Shown here: positions 17,432 through 26,046 of the stretch, in pieces
How positions within the stretch are numbered: the first letter of the stretch is position 1
Layout: the number at the start of each line of letters is the position of its first letter
Assembly (NCBI GenBank): GCA_017430365.1
Contig: JAFRNC010000005.1
Span: 1-64,000 of the forward strand
Direction of reading: 5' to 3'
DNA: 64,000 nt
Source of the DNA: Bacteroidales bacterium
GTDB taxonomy: Bacteria > Bacteroidota > Bacteroidia > Bacteroidales > UBA932
Translations under genes and position numbers: made by a program
The notes under the pieces: model-generated
The model's database searches: none
Told to the model about the DNA's origin: nothing
What the model saw: only the letters and a program-made list of their open reading frames with translations

Positions 17432-18259
17432 ATGGAAGAGCCTGTACGAGTTTTGTTCGTGAACTCCGAGATCTTCCCCTATATGCCTGAAACTGATATT
17501 TCTGTGCTGGGCAGGTATCTGCCGCAGGGGATCCAGGAGAGCGGGAAGGAGATACGCTCCTTCATGCCGCGTTACGGCACTGTGAACGAGCGCCGCAACC
17601 AGCTTCACGAGGTCATCCGCCTTTCGGGGATGAACCTCGTAATCCACAATGCCGACCGCCCGCTGGTCATAAAGGTCTCGTCCATCTCATCCGCAAGGAT
17701 GCAGGTCTACTTCATCGACAACGAAGACTACTTCCATCGCAAATTCATCTACCAGGACGCAGAAGGCAAAGATTTCAAGGATAACGACGAAAGGGCCATC
17801 TTTTTCGCGCGGGGCGTGCTCGAGACGGTCAAGAAACTCCGCTGGAAACCCGACATCGTACATTGCCAGGGGTGGATTTCCCACTTCCTCCCGATATATC
17901 TGAAGAAAGTCTATCACGAAGATCCCATCTTCACCGACTCAAAGGTGGTGCTCTCGCTCTACAACGACAAGCTTGACGCCCGCTTCAGCGACAATCTCGT
18001 CGACAAGTTGCTGATGGAGAATCTCACGCCCGACGACGCCTCCGTGCTCGCCGAGCCCGACGGCATGAATCTTGCGAAACTTGCCATCCAGTATGCGGAC
18101 GGCATAATCGCAGGCGTGCCCAAGATCGATCCCGGCCTCGAAGCGTTCGCACGCGAGCGGAATCTTCCCATCCTGCCCTACACTCCTATCAGCAAGGAAG
18201 GAGGGGAGTACGTCCGGTTGTACAACGGATTTTACGATGACTTATTAAAAGACAGATAA
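17432..18259 (+). CDS. Glycogen/starch synthase N-terminal-domain-like protein (single domain)
   Basis: The 275 residues align with the N-terminal Rossmann domain of GT5 glycogen synthases: RVLFVNSEIFPY at the start, then KPDIVHCQGWISHFLPIYLKK near 140. Two features argue against ordinary synthase activity. The KxGGL sugar-nucleotide loop expected near residue 15 is replaced by ETDISVLGRYLP, and the whole C-terminal Rossmann domain, with its catalytic Glu and Arg/Lys, is absent. Similar short proteins followed by a DUF4270 gene are common in Bacteroidales, so this is probably a settled family, not a recent truncation. The stop and the next start overlap (TAATG). The role is unknown; a regulatory or sugar-binding function is possible. 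Confidence 0.8.
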   Translation: MEEPVRVLFVNSEIFPYMPETDISVLGRYLPQGIQESGKEIRSFMPRYGTVNERRNQLHEVIRLSGMNLVIHNADRPLVIKVSSISSARMQVYFIDNEDYFHRKFIYQDAEGKDFKDNDERAIFFARGVLETVKKLRWKPDIVHCQGWISHFLPIYLKKVYHEDPIFTDSKVVLSLYNDKLDARFSDNLVDKLLMENLTPDDASVLAEPDGMNLAKLAIQYADGIIAGVPKIDPGLEAFARERNLPILPYTPISKEGGEYVRLYNGFYDDLLKDR

Positions 18260-19623
18260 TGAGACAGAACAGGATTTCCATGGGCCTGGCCGCACTGCTG
18301 GCCCTGTTCTTCCTTTCTTCATGCATAACAAAGGACCCCACGCTGGGGTCGGAACTGGTCCCTTCCAATCAGGACATAACCATCAGGACTGTAGTACTGG
18401 ATCTTCCGGTAAGCACCGCCATAGCTGACGATCTCCCGAGTTCCATCTCAGACCGTGCGCTCGTAGGTTCACTCCGTACCGACGAATTCGGACTCTTCAC
18501 CTCGGAGGCCATAATGAGCCTGACAGCTTCCACCGATTCCATCATCTGGGGAGCCAACCCTACGGTCACCGGCGTATCCCTCGACTTGAATATAGACACC
18601 ACCATGGTCACCGACAAGTCGCAGTTCCATATCCCCCAGAGCATACACGTCCATGCGATGACCATGGAACTCGACACCACCTGCACAAGCCAGGCGGATC
18701 TGATCGGGAAAGAGTATTGCGATCCTACGCCGGTATCGAAAGGCGGAGCGATATACACCGGAGGCGACTCCTTCTCCATTCCCCTTAAAAATGAGTTCGG
18801 GGAACGCTTCCTGAGACTTCCCATGGAGACCTTGGACAGCGCGGCCCTTCTCTCCAAGCAGATTCCGGGCCTGTGCGTCAGGTGCGACGCCCCCATCGAT
18901 TATCCAGGTTACGACTACGGACGCCTGAACAGCTTCGACCTTTCGAGCTCATATCTCAAACTGATCTGGGAATACAGCGACGAAGAAGGAAACAGGAGGT
19001 CCAAGACAGCCTTCTTCAATCTCGGGAAATACCACCTCCTCAATGTCTACGGGACGGACACCTCTTCTCCCGCTTCACGGACCGACGCCAGGGACCGTAT
19101 TCCCGTCCAGGGGCTCAACGGAGTAAAGCCTTTCATCGACGCACTCCAGCTGCGCTCGACCGTAGCACGTTGGGCCGGAACGCAGGGAATCCCTCTCGAT
19201 AATCTCGTCATTGCGAAAGCTACTGTGGAGTTCCCCTTCGAATACAAGGGTAATCCGGACCAGTTCTACACCTACGCCCCCAACCTTTTTCCCTGCCGCC
19301 GCAAGATGGTCAAGGGCAGGACGCTGTACTCCCCCATCGACGAAATCAGCAACTCCTCCATGGAGCACGGTTCGATCGACCGTTCGCAGCTCTGCTACAA
19401 ATCCAACATAAGCATACACCTGCAGAAACTCATTCAGCGGAGCGAGAGCGGAATCACCTCCGAGGACAATCTCTGGCTGATGGGTACGGTCACTTCGGTC
19501 AGCAACACCACCGGCGAGACATTCTACTACTCCGACAACGTCTACTATACGCAGACAATGCTCAACGGAACCGCGGCTTTGCGGCACCCGCTTCTCAGGA
19601 TTACCTATACAGTATTGAAATAG
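18259..19623 (+). CDS. DUF4270 lipoprotein
   Basis: A 454-residue secreted lipoprotein (lipobox FFLSSC, Cys22) with DUF4270 features: an N-terminal DPTLGSELVP segment, the repeated-domain start ALVGSLRTDEFGLFTSEAIMSL, and beta-rich sequence ending with a typical LRITYTVLK strand. The family is restricted to Bacteroidetes and has no assigned function. It is translationally coupled to the GT5-like gene by a TAATG overlap and ends 8 nt from the convergent fabF. Export to the cell surface or periplasm is implied by the lipobox. Confidence 0.9.
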   Translation: MRQNRISMGLAALLALFFLSSCITKDPTLGSELVPSNQDITIRTVVLDLPVSTAIADDLPSSISDRALVGSLRTDEFGLFTSEAIMSLTASTDSIIWGANPTVTGVSLDLNIDTTMVTDKSQFHIPQSIHVHAMTMELDTTCTSQADLIGKEYCDPTPVSKGGAIYTGGDSFSIPLKNEFGERFLRLPMETLDSAALLSKQIPGLCVRCDAPIDYPGYDYGRLNSFDLSSSYLKLIWEYSDEEGNRRSKTAFFNLGKYHLLNVYGTDTSSPASRTDARDRIPVQGLNGVKPFIDALQLRSTVARWAGTQGIPLDNLVIAKATVEFPFEYKGNPDQFYTYAPNLFPCRRKMVKGRTLYSPIDEISNSSMEHGSIDRSQLCYKSNISIHLQKLIQRSESGITSEDNLWLMGTVTSVSNTTGETFYYSDNVYYTQTMLNGTAALRHPLLRITYTVLK

Positions 19624-19630
19624 CCCGGGC

Positions 19631-20881
19631 TTAAAGGGCGCGGAAAAGCAGGCAGGCATTCTGCCCGCCGAAGCCGAAATTGTTGCTTATGGCGACGCGG
19701 ACCCGGCGTTCCTGTTTCTCATTAAGGGTGAGATTCAGCCGGTAGTCGATCCTTTCGTCCTCGACCTTGAAATTGATGGTAGGCGGAATCACGCCGTCGC
19801 GCATGGCGTGTATGCATGCCAGGGCCTCGACTGCACCGGCAGCTCCCATCATATGACCCGTCATGGACTTGGTCGAGCTGATGTTGACCTTGTAGGCCTG
19901 GTCGCCGAAAACGGTCTTTATGGCACGGAGTTCGGCGAGGTCGCCGAGCGGGGTGGAGGTGCCGTGGGCGTTGATGTAATCTACGTCGGCGGGGGTGAGA
20001 CCGGCTTCGCGAAGCGCGTTCACCATGGCGTCGGCGGCGCTTTCGCCGTCTTCCCTGGGCGCGGTGATATGCCAGGCGTCGCAGGTCATTCCGATTCCCG
20101 CGATCTCGGCATATATCTTTGCGCCACGGCGCAGGGCGTGCTCATATTCCTCCACGATGAGGACTGCGGCCCCTTCCCCCATCACGAATCCGTCGCGTGT
20201 AGCGTCGAAAGGACGGGAAGCGGTCCTGTATTCCTCATTGTTGGTCGAAAGGGCGTGGGCGGAGTTGAATCCTCCGATGCCCGGAATAGAAATCGGCGCC
20301 TCGGTCCCGCCGGAAACCATGATGTCGGCACGCCCCAGCTGGATCTGGGATGCGGCGGTCATGATCGCATGCGCCGAGGTGGCACAGGCGGAAGATACGC
20401 CGAAATTGGGGCCGCGCAGTCCGAACTTGATGGCTATGTGGCCCGAAGCGATGTTGGTGATGAATTTCGGAACCAGGAAAGGGCTGAAACGGGGCTTGTC
20501 GCTCTCGAAAAACTCCTTTACCTCTTCCGTGTAGGTGTTGATGCCCCCAACGCCGGAGCCCACCACGACGCCGATCCGCTTTAGGTCGGTCGAGGAGAGG
20601 TCGATGCCGCTGTCGGCGAAGGCCTCCGTTGCGGCGATCATGGCGTACTGGGTAAAAGGATCGGTCCTGCGGGCCTCCTTCTTATCGAAAGCAAGGGGGA
20701 ATCCCGCAGGATCGTAACCTGGAATCTGGCAGGCGAACTTGGTCTTGAAATGGGTCGTATCGAACCTGGTGACCATGCTGGCACCGCTCACTCCCGCATC
20801 GAGATTCCGGAAATACTCTTCAACGTTATTTCCGAGGGGATTGATGGTGCCGATGCCGGTAATGACGACCCGCTTCATCAA
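19631..20881 (-). CDS. fabF: Beta-ketoacyl-ACP synthase II
   Basis: Condenses malonyl-ACP with acyl-ACP to elongate fatty acids. The 416 residues carry the catalytic triad in order: Cys in VSSACATSAH (about 165), His in NAHGTSTPLGD (about 305) and His in KSMTGHMMGAAG (about 340), then the C-terminal NNFGFGGQN motif. It starts with two Met codons, and either (20881 or 20878) could serve. It sits 3 nt after acpP in the usual acpP-fabF operon and converges on the DUF4270 gene. Confidence 0.97.
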   Translation of the reverse strand: MMKRVVITGIGTINPLGNNVEEYFRNLDAGVSGASMVTRFDTTHFKTKFACQIPGYDPAGFPLAFDKKEARRTDPFTQYAMIAATEAFADSGIDLSSTDLKRIGVVVGSGVGGINTYTEEVKEFFESDKPRFSPFLVPKFITNIASGHIAIKFGLRGPNFGVSSACATSAHAIMTAASQIQLGRADIMVSGGTEAPISIPGIGGFNSAHALSTNNEEYRTASRPFDATRDGFVMGEGAAVLIVEEYEHALRRGAKIYAEIAGIGMTCDAWHITAPREDGESAADAMVNALREAGLTPADVDYINAHGTSTPLGDLAELRAIKTVFGDQAYKVNISSTKSMTGHMMGAAGAVEALACIHAMRDGVIPPTINFKVEDERIDYRLNLTLNEKQERRVRVAISNNFGFGGQNACLLFRAL

Positions 20882-20884
20882 CGA

Positions 20885-21121
20885 CTACTGAACGTGCTCC
20901 TTGATGTAATCGATGGCATCCTGGACGGTCGAGATCTTCTCGGCGACATCGTCGGGGATGGTGATATTAAACTCTTTCTCAAACTCCATGATCAACTCGA
21001 CAGTATCGAGGGAATCTGCGCCGAGATCGTTCTTGAAACTTGCGGCGGGGGTCACTTCGCTTTCCTCTGTTCCGAGCTTGTAAACAATGATGGAGATCAC
21101 TTTCGAAGCAATATCTTCCAT
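20885..21121 (-). CDS. acpP: Acyl carrier protein
   Basis: A small acidic protein of 78 residues that carries growing acyl chains on 4'-phosphopantetheine. The attachment motif [15 protein letters not shown] has the modifiable serine at about residue 37. It is followed directly by fabF. The 5' region 21122-21220 is AT-rich and must hold the promoter, but I find no clean TAnnTTTG match there on the minus strand. Confidence 0.97.
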   Translation of the reverse strand: MEDIASKVISIIVYKLGTEESEVTPAASFKNDLGADSLDTVELIMEFEKEFNITIPDDVAEKISTVQDAIDYIKEHVQ

Positions 21122-21222
21122 AATAGAGTGGTTTTGGTTAATAGTAAATTGGTATTTGTATATTGTCTTGCCTTATCAAATCTTGTCGCATTTTTAGACA
21201 AGATTCTGCAAAGTAAGTAATT

Positions 21223-21254
21223 TTTGCTGAAAATGACAAATTTTCATATATTTG
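21223..21254 (+). promoter_or_regulatory. Promoter of kbl
   Basis: TTTG (21223-21226), 20 nt, then TATATTTG (21247-21254), a full consensus. The transcript should start near 21261, so it excludes the in-frame ATG at 21224 and supports ATG 21278. Confidence 0.8.
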
Positions 21255-21277
21255 TATCAACGCATAAAACCTCAACT

Positions 21278-22468
21278 ATGTATACTGATTTTCAAAAGTA
21301 TCTGGAAGCCGAGCTTCAGTCCATCCGCGAAGCCGGCCTTTATAAGGAAGAACGTGTAATCACTTCGGCCCAGCAGGCGGCCATCAAGGTGGCTCCCGGC
21401 AAGGACGTGCTCAACTTCTGTGCCAACAACTACCTCGGCCTGGCCAACAACAGGAAGCTGGTCGAGGCGGCCAAGGAAGCCTTGGACACCCATGGCTACG
21501 GCATGTCTTCGGTCCGTTTCATCTGCGGAACCGGCGACCTCCACAAGGAGCTCGAGAAGAAGATATCCGAATTCTTCGGAACCGAGGACGCCATCCTCTA
21601 CGCCTCCTGCTTCGACGCAAACGGCGGCGTTTTCGAGCCCCTGCTCGACGAGCATGACGCCATCATCTCCGACGCCCTCAACCACGCCTCCATCATCGAC
21701 GGCGTGCGCCTCTGCAAGGCTCAGCGCTATCGCTATGCGAACGCCAACATGGAGGAACTCGAGAACTGCCTGAAGACCGCCCAGGCGCAGCGTCACCGCA
21801 TTATCGTTACCGACGGCGTCTTCTCGATGGACGGCAACGTGGCTCCGCTCGACAAGATCCACGCCCTGGCTACCAAATACAATGCGATGGTGATGGTCGA
21901 CGAGTCCCACTCCGCCGGCGTAGTCGGCAAGACGGGCCGCGGCACCACCGAGCGCTTCAACCTGCGCGGCCAGATCGAAATACTCACCGGAACCCTCGGC
22001 AAGAGCTTCGGCGGTGCGGTCGGCGGATTCACCACCGGCAAGAAGGAAATCATCGCGATGCTCCGCCAGCGCTCCCGTCCCTACCTCTTCTCCAACTCCA
22101 TCCCGCCGATGATCGCCGCCGCCGGCATCAAGATGTTCGAGATGATGAGCGAGACCAACGAGCTCCAGGACAAGCTCCACGCCAACACCGATTACTTCAT
22201 CGGCCGCATGAAGGCCGCCGGCTTCGACATCAAGCCCACCGAGTCGGCAATCTGCGCCGTGATGCTCTACGACGCCCCGCTCTCCCAGAAGATGGCTGCA
22301 AGGCTTCAGGAAGAAGGCATCTATGTCACCGGCTTCTACTATCCCGTCGTACCGAAGGGCCAGGCCCGCATCCGCGTCCAGGTCTCTGCCGGCCACGAGA
22401 AGGAGCATCTCGACAAATGCGTCGAGGCCTTCACCAAGATCGGCAAGGAACTCGGGGTTATCAAATAA
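21278..22468 (+). CDS. kbl: Glycine C-acetyltransferase (2-amino-3-ketobutyrate CoA ligase)
   Basis: A PLP enzyme that cleaves 2-amino-3-ketobutyrate with CoA to glycine and acetyl-CoA, the second step of threonine breakdown. It has 396 residues, the family length, with the usual N-terminus MYTDFQKYLEAEL and the alpha-oxoamine synthase motifs NFCANNYLGLANN, VDESHSAG and GTLGKSFGG (PLP lysine). No threonine dehydrogenase gene is nearby. The start is set by the promoter at 21223-21254 and family alignment. Related KAS/ALAS/BioF enzymes share the fold, but the N-terminus and overall sequence are Kbl-like. Confidence 0.95.
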   Translation: MYTDFQKYLEAELQSIREAGLYKEERVITSAQQAAIKVAPGKDVLNFCANNYLGLANNRKLVEAAKEALDTHGYGMSSVRFICGTGDLHKELEKKISEFFGTEDAILYASCFDANGGVFEPLLDEHDAIISDALNHASIIDGVRLCKAQRYRYANANMEELENCLKTAQAQRHRIIVTDGVFSMDGNVAPLDKIHALATKYNAMVMVDESHSAGVVGKTGRGTTERFNLRGQIEILTGTLGKSFGGAVGGFTTGKKEIIAMLRQRSRPYLFSNSIPPMIAAAGIKMFEMMSETNELQDKLHANTDYFIGRMKAAGFDIKPTESAICAVMLYDAPLSQKMAARLQEEGIYVTGFYYPVVPKGQARIRVQVSAGHEKEHLDKCVEAFTKIGKELGVIK

Positions 22469-22510
22469 CTACGCCCCGGTCAACCCCGGAGTGACTACAA
22501 TTCAAATCAC

Positions 22511-22544
22511 AGGCTGGTTAAACTCGTTTTAGCCGGCCTTTTTT
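22511..22544 (+). terminator. Terminator after kbl
   Basis: AGGCTGG pairs with CCGGCCT (one wobble), the stem continues through TTAAA/TTTTA, and a T6 run follows. Confidence 0.75.
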
Positions 22545-22778
22545 GTTGAGAATAATCGATTCCAAAAAACACAGGGAACATCGGAATGAGGCCTAGGCCG
22601 CTCAAGGGGCAATCACTGTTCCAACCAAGACGATTTTGGCTCGGCTGGGACATTGTACCATTTCCCGTGGCGGTGGGAACCGCTAAAGTGTTCCTGTTGA
22701 TTATCGGGTTCATAGGCCGACCTGAATATGGCTCCGTTTCGCTTGGCCCCGTTTCGCCGACCGTCCGGCCCTGTCTTC
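22545..22778. other. Non-coding gap with no recognised content
   Basis: Between the kbl terminator and repeat copy 2 lie about 230 bp of mixed composition. Open frames of about 90-100 codons cross it on both strands, but they run into the terminator or the palindromic repeat and have no protein-like character. A short inverted repeat (TTCCC/GGGAA at about 22663-22680) and two CGTTTCGC direct repeats near 22736-22756 are the only structure I see. Confidence 0.4.
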
Positions 22779-22889
22779 CGCTGCAACGGAAGCAGTTGAC
22801 CGACAGACGTTTACGCAAGTTGATCCCCCCGTTTCAGAGGGGGATCAACTTGCGTAAGTAACTGATTTACTGTTGTGTCCGTTGCAGCG
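22779..22889 (+). repeat. Palindromic dispersed repeat, copy 2
   Basis: A 111-bp element related to those at 8011-8123 and 55183-55303. The ends CGCTGCAACGGA and TCCGTTGCAGCG are inverted; the inner hairpin 22811-22857 has a perfect 19-bp stem built on GATCCCCC/GGGGGATC. The stem differs from copy 1 at several positions, yet each change is matched on the opposite arm. It lies between the 3' ends of the convergent kbl and tsf genes. Confidence 0.9.
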
Positions 22890-23015
22890 AAAAAATGCGG
22901 ATCGTTGGAAAGGTCCATTAGAACAAGCATCGTCATGTATGGAATCCGTTGATGGTCATCAGTTCAGCCTACCTCTTTCGCAGTCGATCCGAAATCAGTC
23001 GCTGACATCCGCCGG

Positions 23016-23058
23016 AAACAAAAGAAAGAGTCTCCGTAGCCGGGGACTCTTTCTTTGT
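23016..23058 (-). terminator. Terminator after tsf
   Basis: On the minus strand AAAGAAAGAGTC pairs with GACTCTTTCTTT and a T-rich tail follows. A second hairpin (ATGCCCGA/TCGGGCAT, 23059-23082) lies between it and the tsf stop. Confidence 0.75.
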
Positions 23059-23091
23059 CATGCCCGACCTGATCGGGCATCCCTATATCGA

Positions 23092-24090
23092 TTACTCGTC
23101 GGTGAGGGAGAAACGGTAGAAGGCAAGGATCTTTGCATCCTTGTCGGCTGCGGCAAGGACGTCCTTCACAGGGGTCTTGCCGTCGCCCATCTGGTACTCC
23201 TGCTGCTCCAGGGTGCTCTCCTTGAAGAACTTCTGGACGCGGCCGGCGGCGATGTTCTGGATCATCTGCTCGGGCAGGTTGGCTGCCTTCTCGGCCGAAA
23301 CCTTCGCGATGATCTCGCGTGCCTGCTGAGCCTGCTCGGGAGTGAGCCAGCCCTTGGCGGTGTTCGACTCGATGTGGTCTTCGCTGTCGCAGTGGGCAGG
23401 GTTGATGCCGGCTTTCTTGAGAGCGTTCTCGACAGCCTTGCGGACCTGCTCCTCCTTGGTCTTCTCGATGGCGACCTGGCGCTCCTTCTCGACCACCTCT
23501 GCAGGGCAGTCTTCAGCGGAGACGGAGACAGGGTTCATCGTGACGACCTGGATGGCGATACCCTTGGCCAGCTCCTCGTCGATCGGCTTGTTGAAAGCGA
23601 CGATGGCGCCGAGCTTACCGTTGGTGGTGTGGATATAAGAAGCCACATAGGGGGCTTCGAGTTTGCCGTAGAATGCGAGAGAGTGCTTCTCACCGCTCTT
23701 GCCGGTCTGCTGGGAGATGGCTTCCTCCACGGTTTCGCCGGTAGCGATGCGGCATGCCTTGAGGGCCTCGAGGTCGGCGGGACATGCGGCGATGGCCGCG
23801 TCGGCGATGGCGTTTGCCAGAGCCTGGAACTCGGCGTTCTGGGAGACGAAGTCGGTCTCGCAGCCGAGGCAGACGAGGATACCCTTACCGCCTTCAACGC
23901 GTGCCTTCACGGCACCTTCAGTAGTTTCGCGGTCGGCGCGCTTGGCGGCCACGAGCTTGCCTTTCTCACGGATGATCTCCTGGGCGCGGGTGAAGTCACC
24001 CTGTGCCTCCACGAGGGCCTTCTTGCAGTCCATCATGCCGGCACCGGTCATCTTGCGCAGTTTTGCGACATCTAATGCTTTGATTTCCAT
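23092..24090 (-). CDS. tsf: Translation elongation factor Ts
   Basis: The guanine nucleotide exchange factor for EF-Tu. The 332 residues start with the UBA-like domain VAKLRKMTGAGMMDCKKAL and contain the EF-Tu-contacting motif GCETDFVSQNAEFQAL. The length, longer than in E. coli (283), is usual for Bacteroidetes, which carry a longer dimerisation region. It follows rpsB by 18 nt, the standard order, and ends at two tandem hairpins. Confidence 0.97.
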   Translation of the reverse strand: MEIKALDVAKLRKMTGAGMMDCKKALVEAQGDFTRAQEIIREKGKLVAAKRADRETTEGAVKARVEGGKGILVCLGCETDFVSQNAEFQALANAIADAAIAACPADLEALKACRIATGETVEEAISQQTGKSGEKHSLAFYGKLEAPYVASYIHTTNGKLGAIVAFNKPIDEELAKGIAIQVVTMNPVSVSAEDCPAEVVEKERQVAIEKTKEEQVRKAVENALKKAGINPAHCDSEDHIESNTAKGWLTPEQAQQAREIIAKVSAEKAANLPEQMIQNIAAGRVQKFFKESTLEQQEYQMGDGKTPVKDVLAAADKDAKILAFYRFSLTDE

Positions 24091-24108
24091 TGTGTACGGT
24101 TTAAGGGT

Positions 24109-24918
24109 TTATTCCTGGGTCTCTTCAGCGGGGGCTTCCTCAGCCTTGGGAGCGTTCCTGCGGGCGCGGACGCGCTTCACGGGAGCCTCTTCGGCGGCGG
24201 GAGCTTCCTCTTTTTCCTTCTCCTTCTCGATCCTGCGCTCCTCGAGGCCTTCGGAGATGGCTCCGCAGAGGGTCTCGGTGATGAGCTGGATGGATTTAGC
24301 CGCATCGTCGTTGGCCGGAATCACATAATCAATCGTGGTCGGGTCGCAACATGTATCAACCATTGCGATAACGGGGATGTTCAGACGATTGGCTTCGCGG
24401 ACGGCGTTGATTTCCTTCTGGACGTCCACGACGAAAATTGCGGAGGGAAGACGGTTGAGGTCGGCGATCGAACCGAGGTTCTTCTCGAGTTTCGCCCTCT
24501 GGCGCGAGATCTGGAGACGCTCGCGTTTTGCAAGGGTTTCGAAGGTGCCGTCGGTCATCATCTTGTCGATGGTGTTCATCTTCTTGACGGCCTTGCGGAT
24601 GGTGGGGAAGTTGGTGAGCATGCCACCGGCCCAGCGCTCGGTCACATACGGCATGTTGACCTTCTGTGCGCACTCCGCTACGATATCCTTGGCTTGTTTC
24701 TTTGTTGCCACGAAGAGGATCTTGCGGCCGGCATGAGCAAGCTGCTTCATGACACCGGCTGCCTCATCTATCTTGACGACAGTCTTGTGCAGGTCGATGA
24801 TATGGATCCCGTTCTTCTCCATAAAGATATAAGGAGCCATTTTGGGATTCCATTTCCGCTTCAGGTGACCGAAGTGTACGCCTGCATCGAGTAAGTCTTG
24901 GAAATTGGTTCTTGACAT
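24109..24918 (-). CDS. rpsB: 30S ribosomal protein S2
   Basis: A small-subunit protein of 269 residues. The N-terminal signature DLLDAGVHFGHLKRKWNPKMAPYIF is split here only by family-typical residues, and the conserved PSAIFVVDVQKE and TNFPTIRKAVKKM segments are present. The C-terminal tail (about 225-269) is an acidic/alanine extension with a basic RVRARR patch, common in Bacteroidetes S2. It has its own promoter 154 nt upstream and a structured leader, so it need not depend on the rplM promoter. Confidence 0.97.
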   Translation of the reverse strand: MSRTNFQDLLDAGVHFGHLKRKWNPKMAPYIFMEKNGIHIIDLHKTVVKIDEAAGVMKQLAHAGRKILFVATKKQAKDIVAECAQKVNMPYVTERWAGGMLTNFPTIRKAVKKMNTIDKMMTDGTFETLAKRERLQISRQRAKLEKNLGSIADLNRLPSAIFVVDVQKEINAVREANRLNIPVIAMVDTCCDPTTIDYVIPANDDAAKSIQLITETLCGAISEGLEERRIEKEKEKEEAPAAEEAPVKRVRARRNAPKAEEAPAEETQE

Positions 24919-25066
24919 TGTCTTTGTTTTTAATTTGTTTGTTTTCTCTTTTCATCAATCCGGAGTAGCGGTCCCCGGGACCGGTCTCCTGGATTTTCCG
25001 CAGCCGGACAAATCCCAGGCAGCTTTCCGCCTCATCAGGCGGGGATCCTGCGATTTTGGATCCGGA
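24919..25066 (-). promoter_or_regulatory. Structured 5' leader of rpsB
   Basis: About 148 nt of untranslated RNA between the predicted start near 25066 and rpsB. It contains a CCGCCT/AGGCGG hairpin (25028-25043 area), a GACCGGTCCCGGGGACCG self-complementary stretch (about 24972-24989), and an A-rich single-stranded run before the ATG. Ribosomal-protein leaders often bind their own product; S2 autoregulation here is inference. Confidence 0.45.
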
Positions 25067-25071
25067 CTGTG

Positions 25072-25079
25072 CAAAAGTA
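25072..25079 (-). promoter_or_regulatory. -7 box upstream of rpsB
   Basis: The complement TACTTTTG matches TAnnTTTG, in the gap between rpsI and rpsB. No good -33 box is seen, because the upstream side is the end of rpsI. Confidence 0.5.
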
Positions 25080-25095
25080 AATCAGTGTTGTTCGA

Positions 25096-25485
25096 TTAAC
25101 GTTTGCTGAACTGGAAGCGTCTGCGAGCACCGGGCTGTCCAGGTTTCTTACGCTCGACCTCACGGGCGTCGCGGGTCAGGAAACCGTTGGACTTCAGGAC
25201 CGGGCGGTAAGCTTCGGCGTCGACCTTGCACAGGGTGCGGGCGATTCCGAGGCGGATGGCTTCGGCCTGTCCTTTGATACCTCCGCCGTCGACATTGATC
25301 TTGAGGTCGAACTGGCCGAGGGTGTTGGTGATGACGAGGGGCTGGTTGACAATGTACTTCAGGGTGTCCTCTTTGAAATACTCGTCGAGGTTCTTACCGT
25401 TGATTACAATGTTACCTGCACCGGCGCATGCATAGACGCGAGCAACTGCTGATTTACGTCTTCCAAGGGCGTTGAATACTTCCAT
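25096..25485 (-). CDS. rpsI: 30S ribosomal protein S9
   Basis: A small-subunit protein of 129 residues whose C-terminal tail reaches the P-site tRNA. The signature [19 protein letters not shown] and the ending [17 protein letters not shown] (basic, final Lys-Arg) are diagnostic. It follows rplM after a 9-nt gap; the rplM-rpsI pair is near-universal. Confidence 0.98.
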   Translation of the reverse strand: MEVFNALGRRKSAVARVYACAGAGNIVINGKNLDEYFKEDTLKYIVNQPLVITNTLGQFDLKINVDGGGIKGQAEAIRLGIARTLCKVDAEAYRPVLKSNGFLTRDAREVERKKPGQPGARRRFQFSKR

Positions 25486-25494
25486 TACTCTGTC

Positions 25495-25947
25495 TTAAAT
25501 TTCGTTTAAAGTGAGGGGTTTGGGTTGCTGTGCCTCATGCGGGTGCTCCGGACCTTCATATACATAGAGGTTGCGGAACAGCTGGGCACCGAGACGGTTC
25601 TTCGGAAGCATTCCCTTGATGGCATGCTCCACGACAAAGGTCGGCTTGCGATCGAGCATTTCTTTGGGCGTAGCGAAACGCTGGCCACCCGGATAACCGG
25701 TATGGCGGACGTACACCTTGTCGGTCAGTTTCTTTCCCGTGAGACGGATCTTCTCGGCGTTGACGATGATGACGTTGTCACCACAGTCGGCGTGGGGAGT
25801 GAAATCCGGTTTGTTCTTGCCGCGGAGGACAAGAGCGACGCGGGAAGCGAGACGACCCAGCACCTGATCGGTCGCATCAATAACGTACCACTCTTTCTTT
25901 GCGGTGGCGCTATTGGCGGAAATGGTCTTGTAGCTTAAAGTGTCCAC
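25495..25947 (-). CDS. rplM: 50S ribosomal protein L13
   Basis: An early-assembly large-subunit protein of 150 residues. The conserved [37 protein letters not shown] and GMLPKNRLG blocks are present. It is the first gene of rplM-rpsI, read from a full consensus promoter at 26009-26039 through a leader with a 5'-terminal hairpin. Confidence 0.98.
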   Translation of the reverse strand: MDTLSYKTISANSATAKKEWYVIDATDQVLGRLASRVALVLRGKNKPDFTPHADCGDNVIIVNAEKIRLTGKKLTDKVYVRHTGYPGGQRFATPKEMLDRKPTFVVEHAIKGMLPKNRLGAQLFRNLYVYEGPEHPHEAQQPKPLTLNEI

Positions 25948-26003
25948 TTTGTTGATATTTAGGTTAATACAATAAAAATGTTGCGATCCCCCGAAATTTT
26001 GGG
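25948..26003 (-). promoter_or_regulatory. 5' leader of rplM with terminal hairpin
   Basis: The transcript should begin near 26003 with a hairpin, CCCCC/GGGGG arms (25988-26005) around an AT-rich loop, then an A/T-rich stretch to the ATG. I recall that an L13 leader motif has been described for Bacteroidia; whether this is an instance needs a covariance search. Confidence 0.45.
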
Positions 26004-26008
26004 GGCTG

Positions 26009-26039
26009 CAAAATTACGAATTATTTTTTACCGAACAAA
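26009..26039 (-). promoter_or_regulatory. Promoter of rplM-rpsI
   Basis: On the minus strand TTTG (26036-26039), 19 nt, then TAATTTTG (26009-26016). Both boxes match consensus. Confidence 0.8.
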
Positions 26040-26046
26040 TTAATTT

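Noticed and set aside
22545..22778. A degraded gene or IS remnant between the kbl terminator and repeat copy 2
   Set aside because: No frame yields recognisable protein sequence, and no terminal repeats or target duplications are visible besides the palindromic element itself.
22873..24075. Open frame of 400 codons over repeat copy 2 and antisense to tsf
   Set aside because: It begins in the palindromic repeat and then mirrors tsf; the Leu/Leu-Gly-rich translation is not protein-like.
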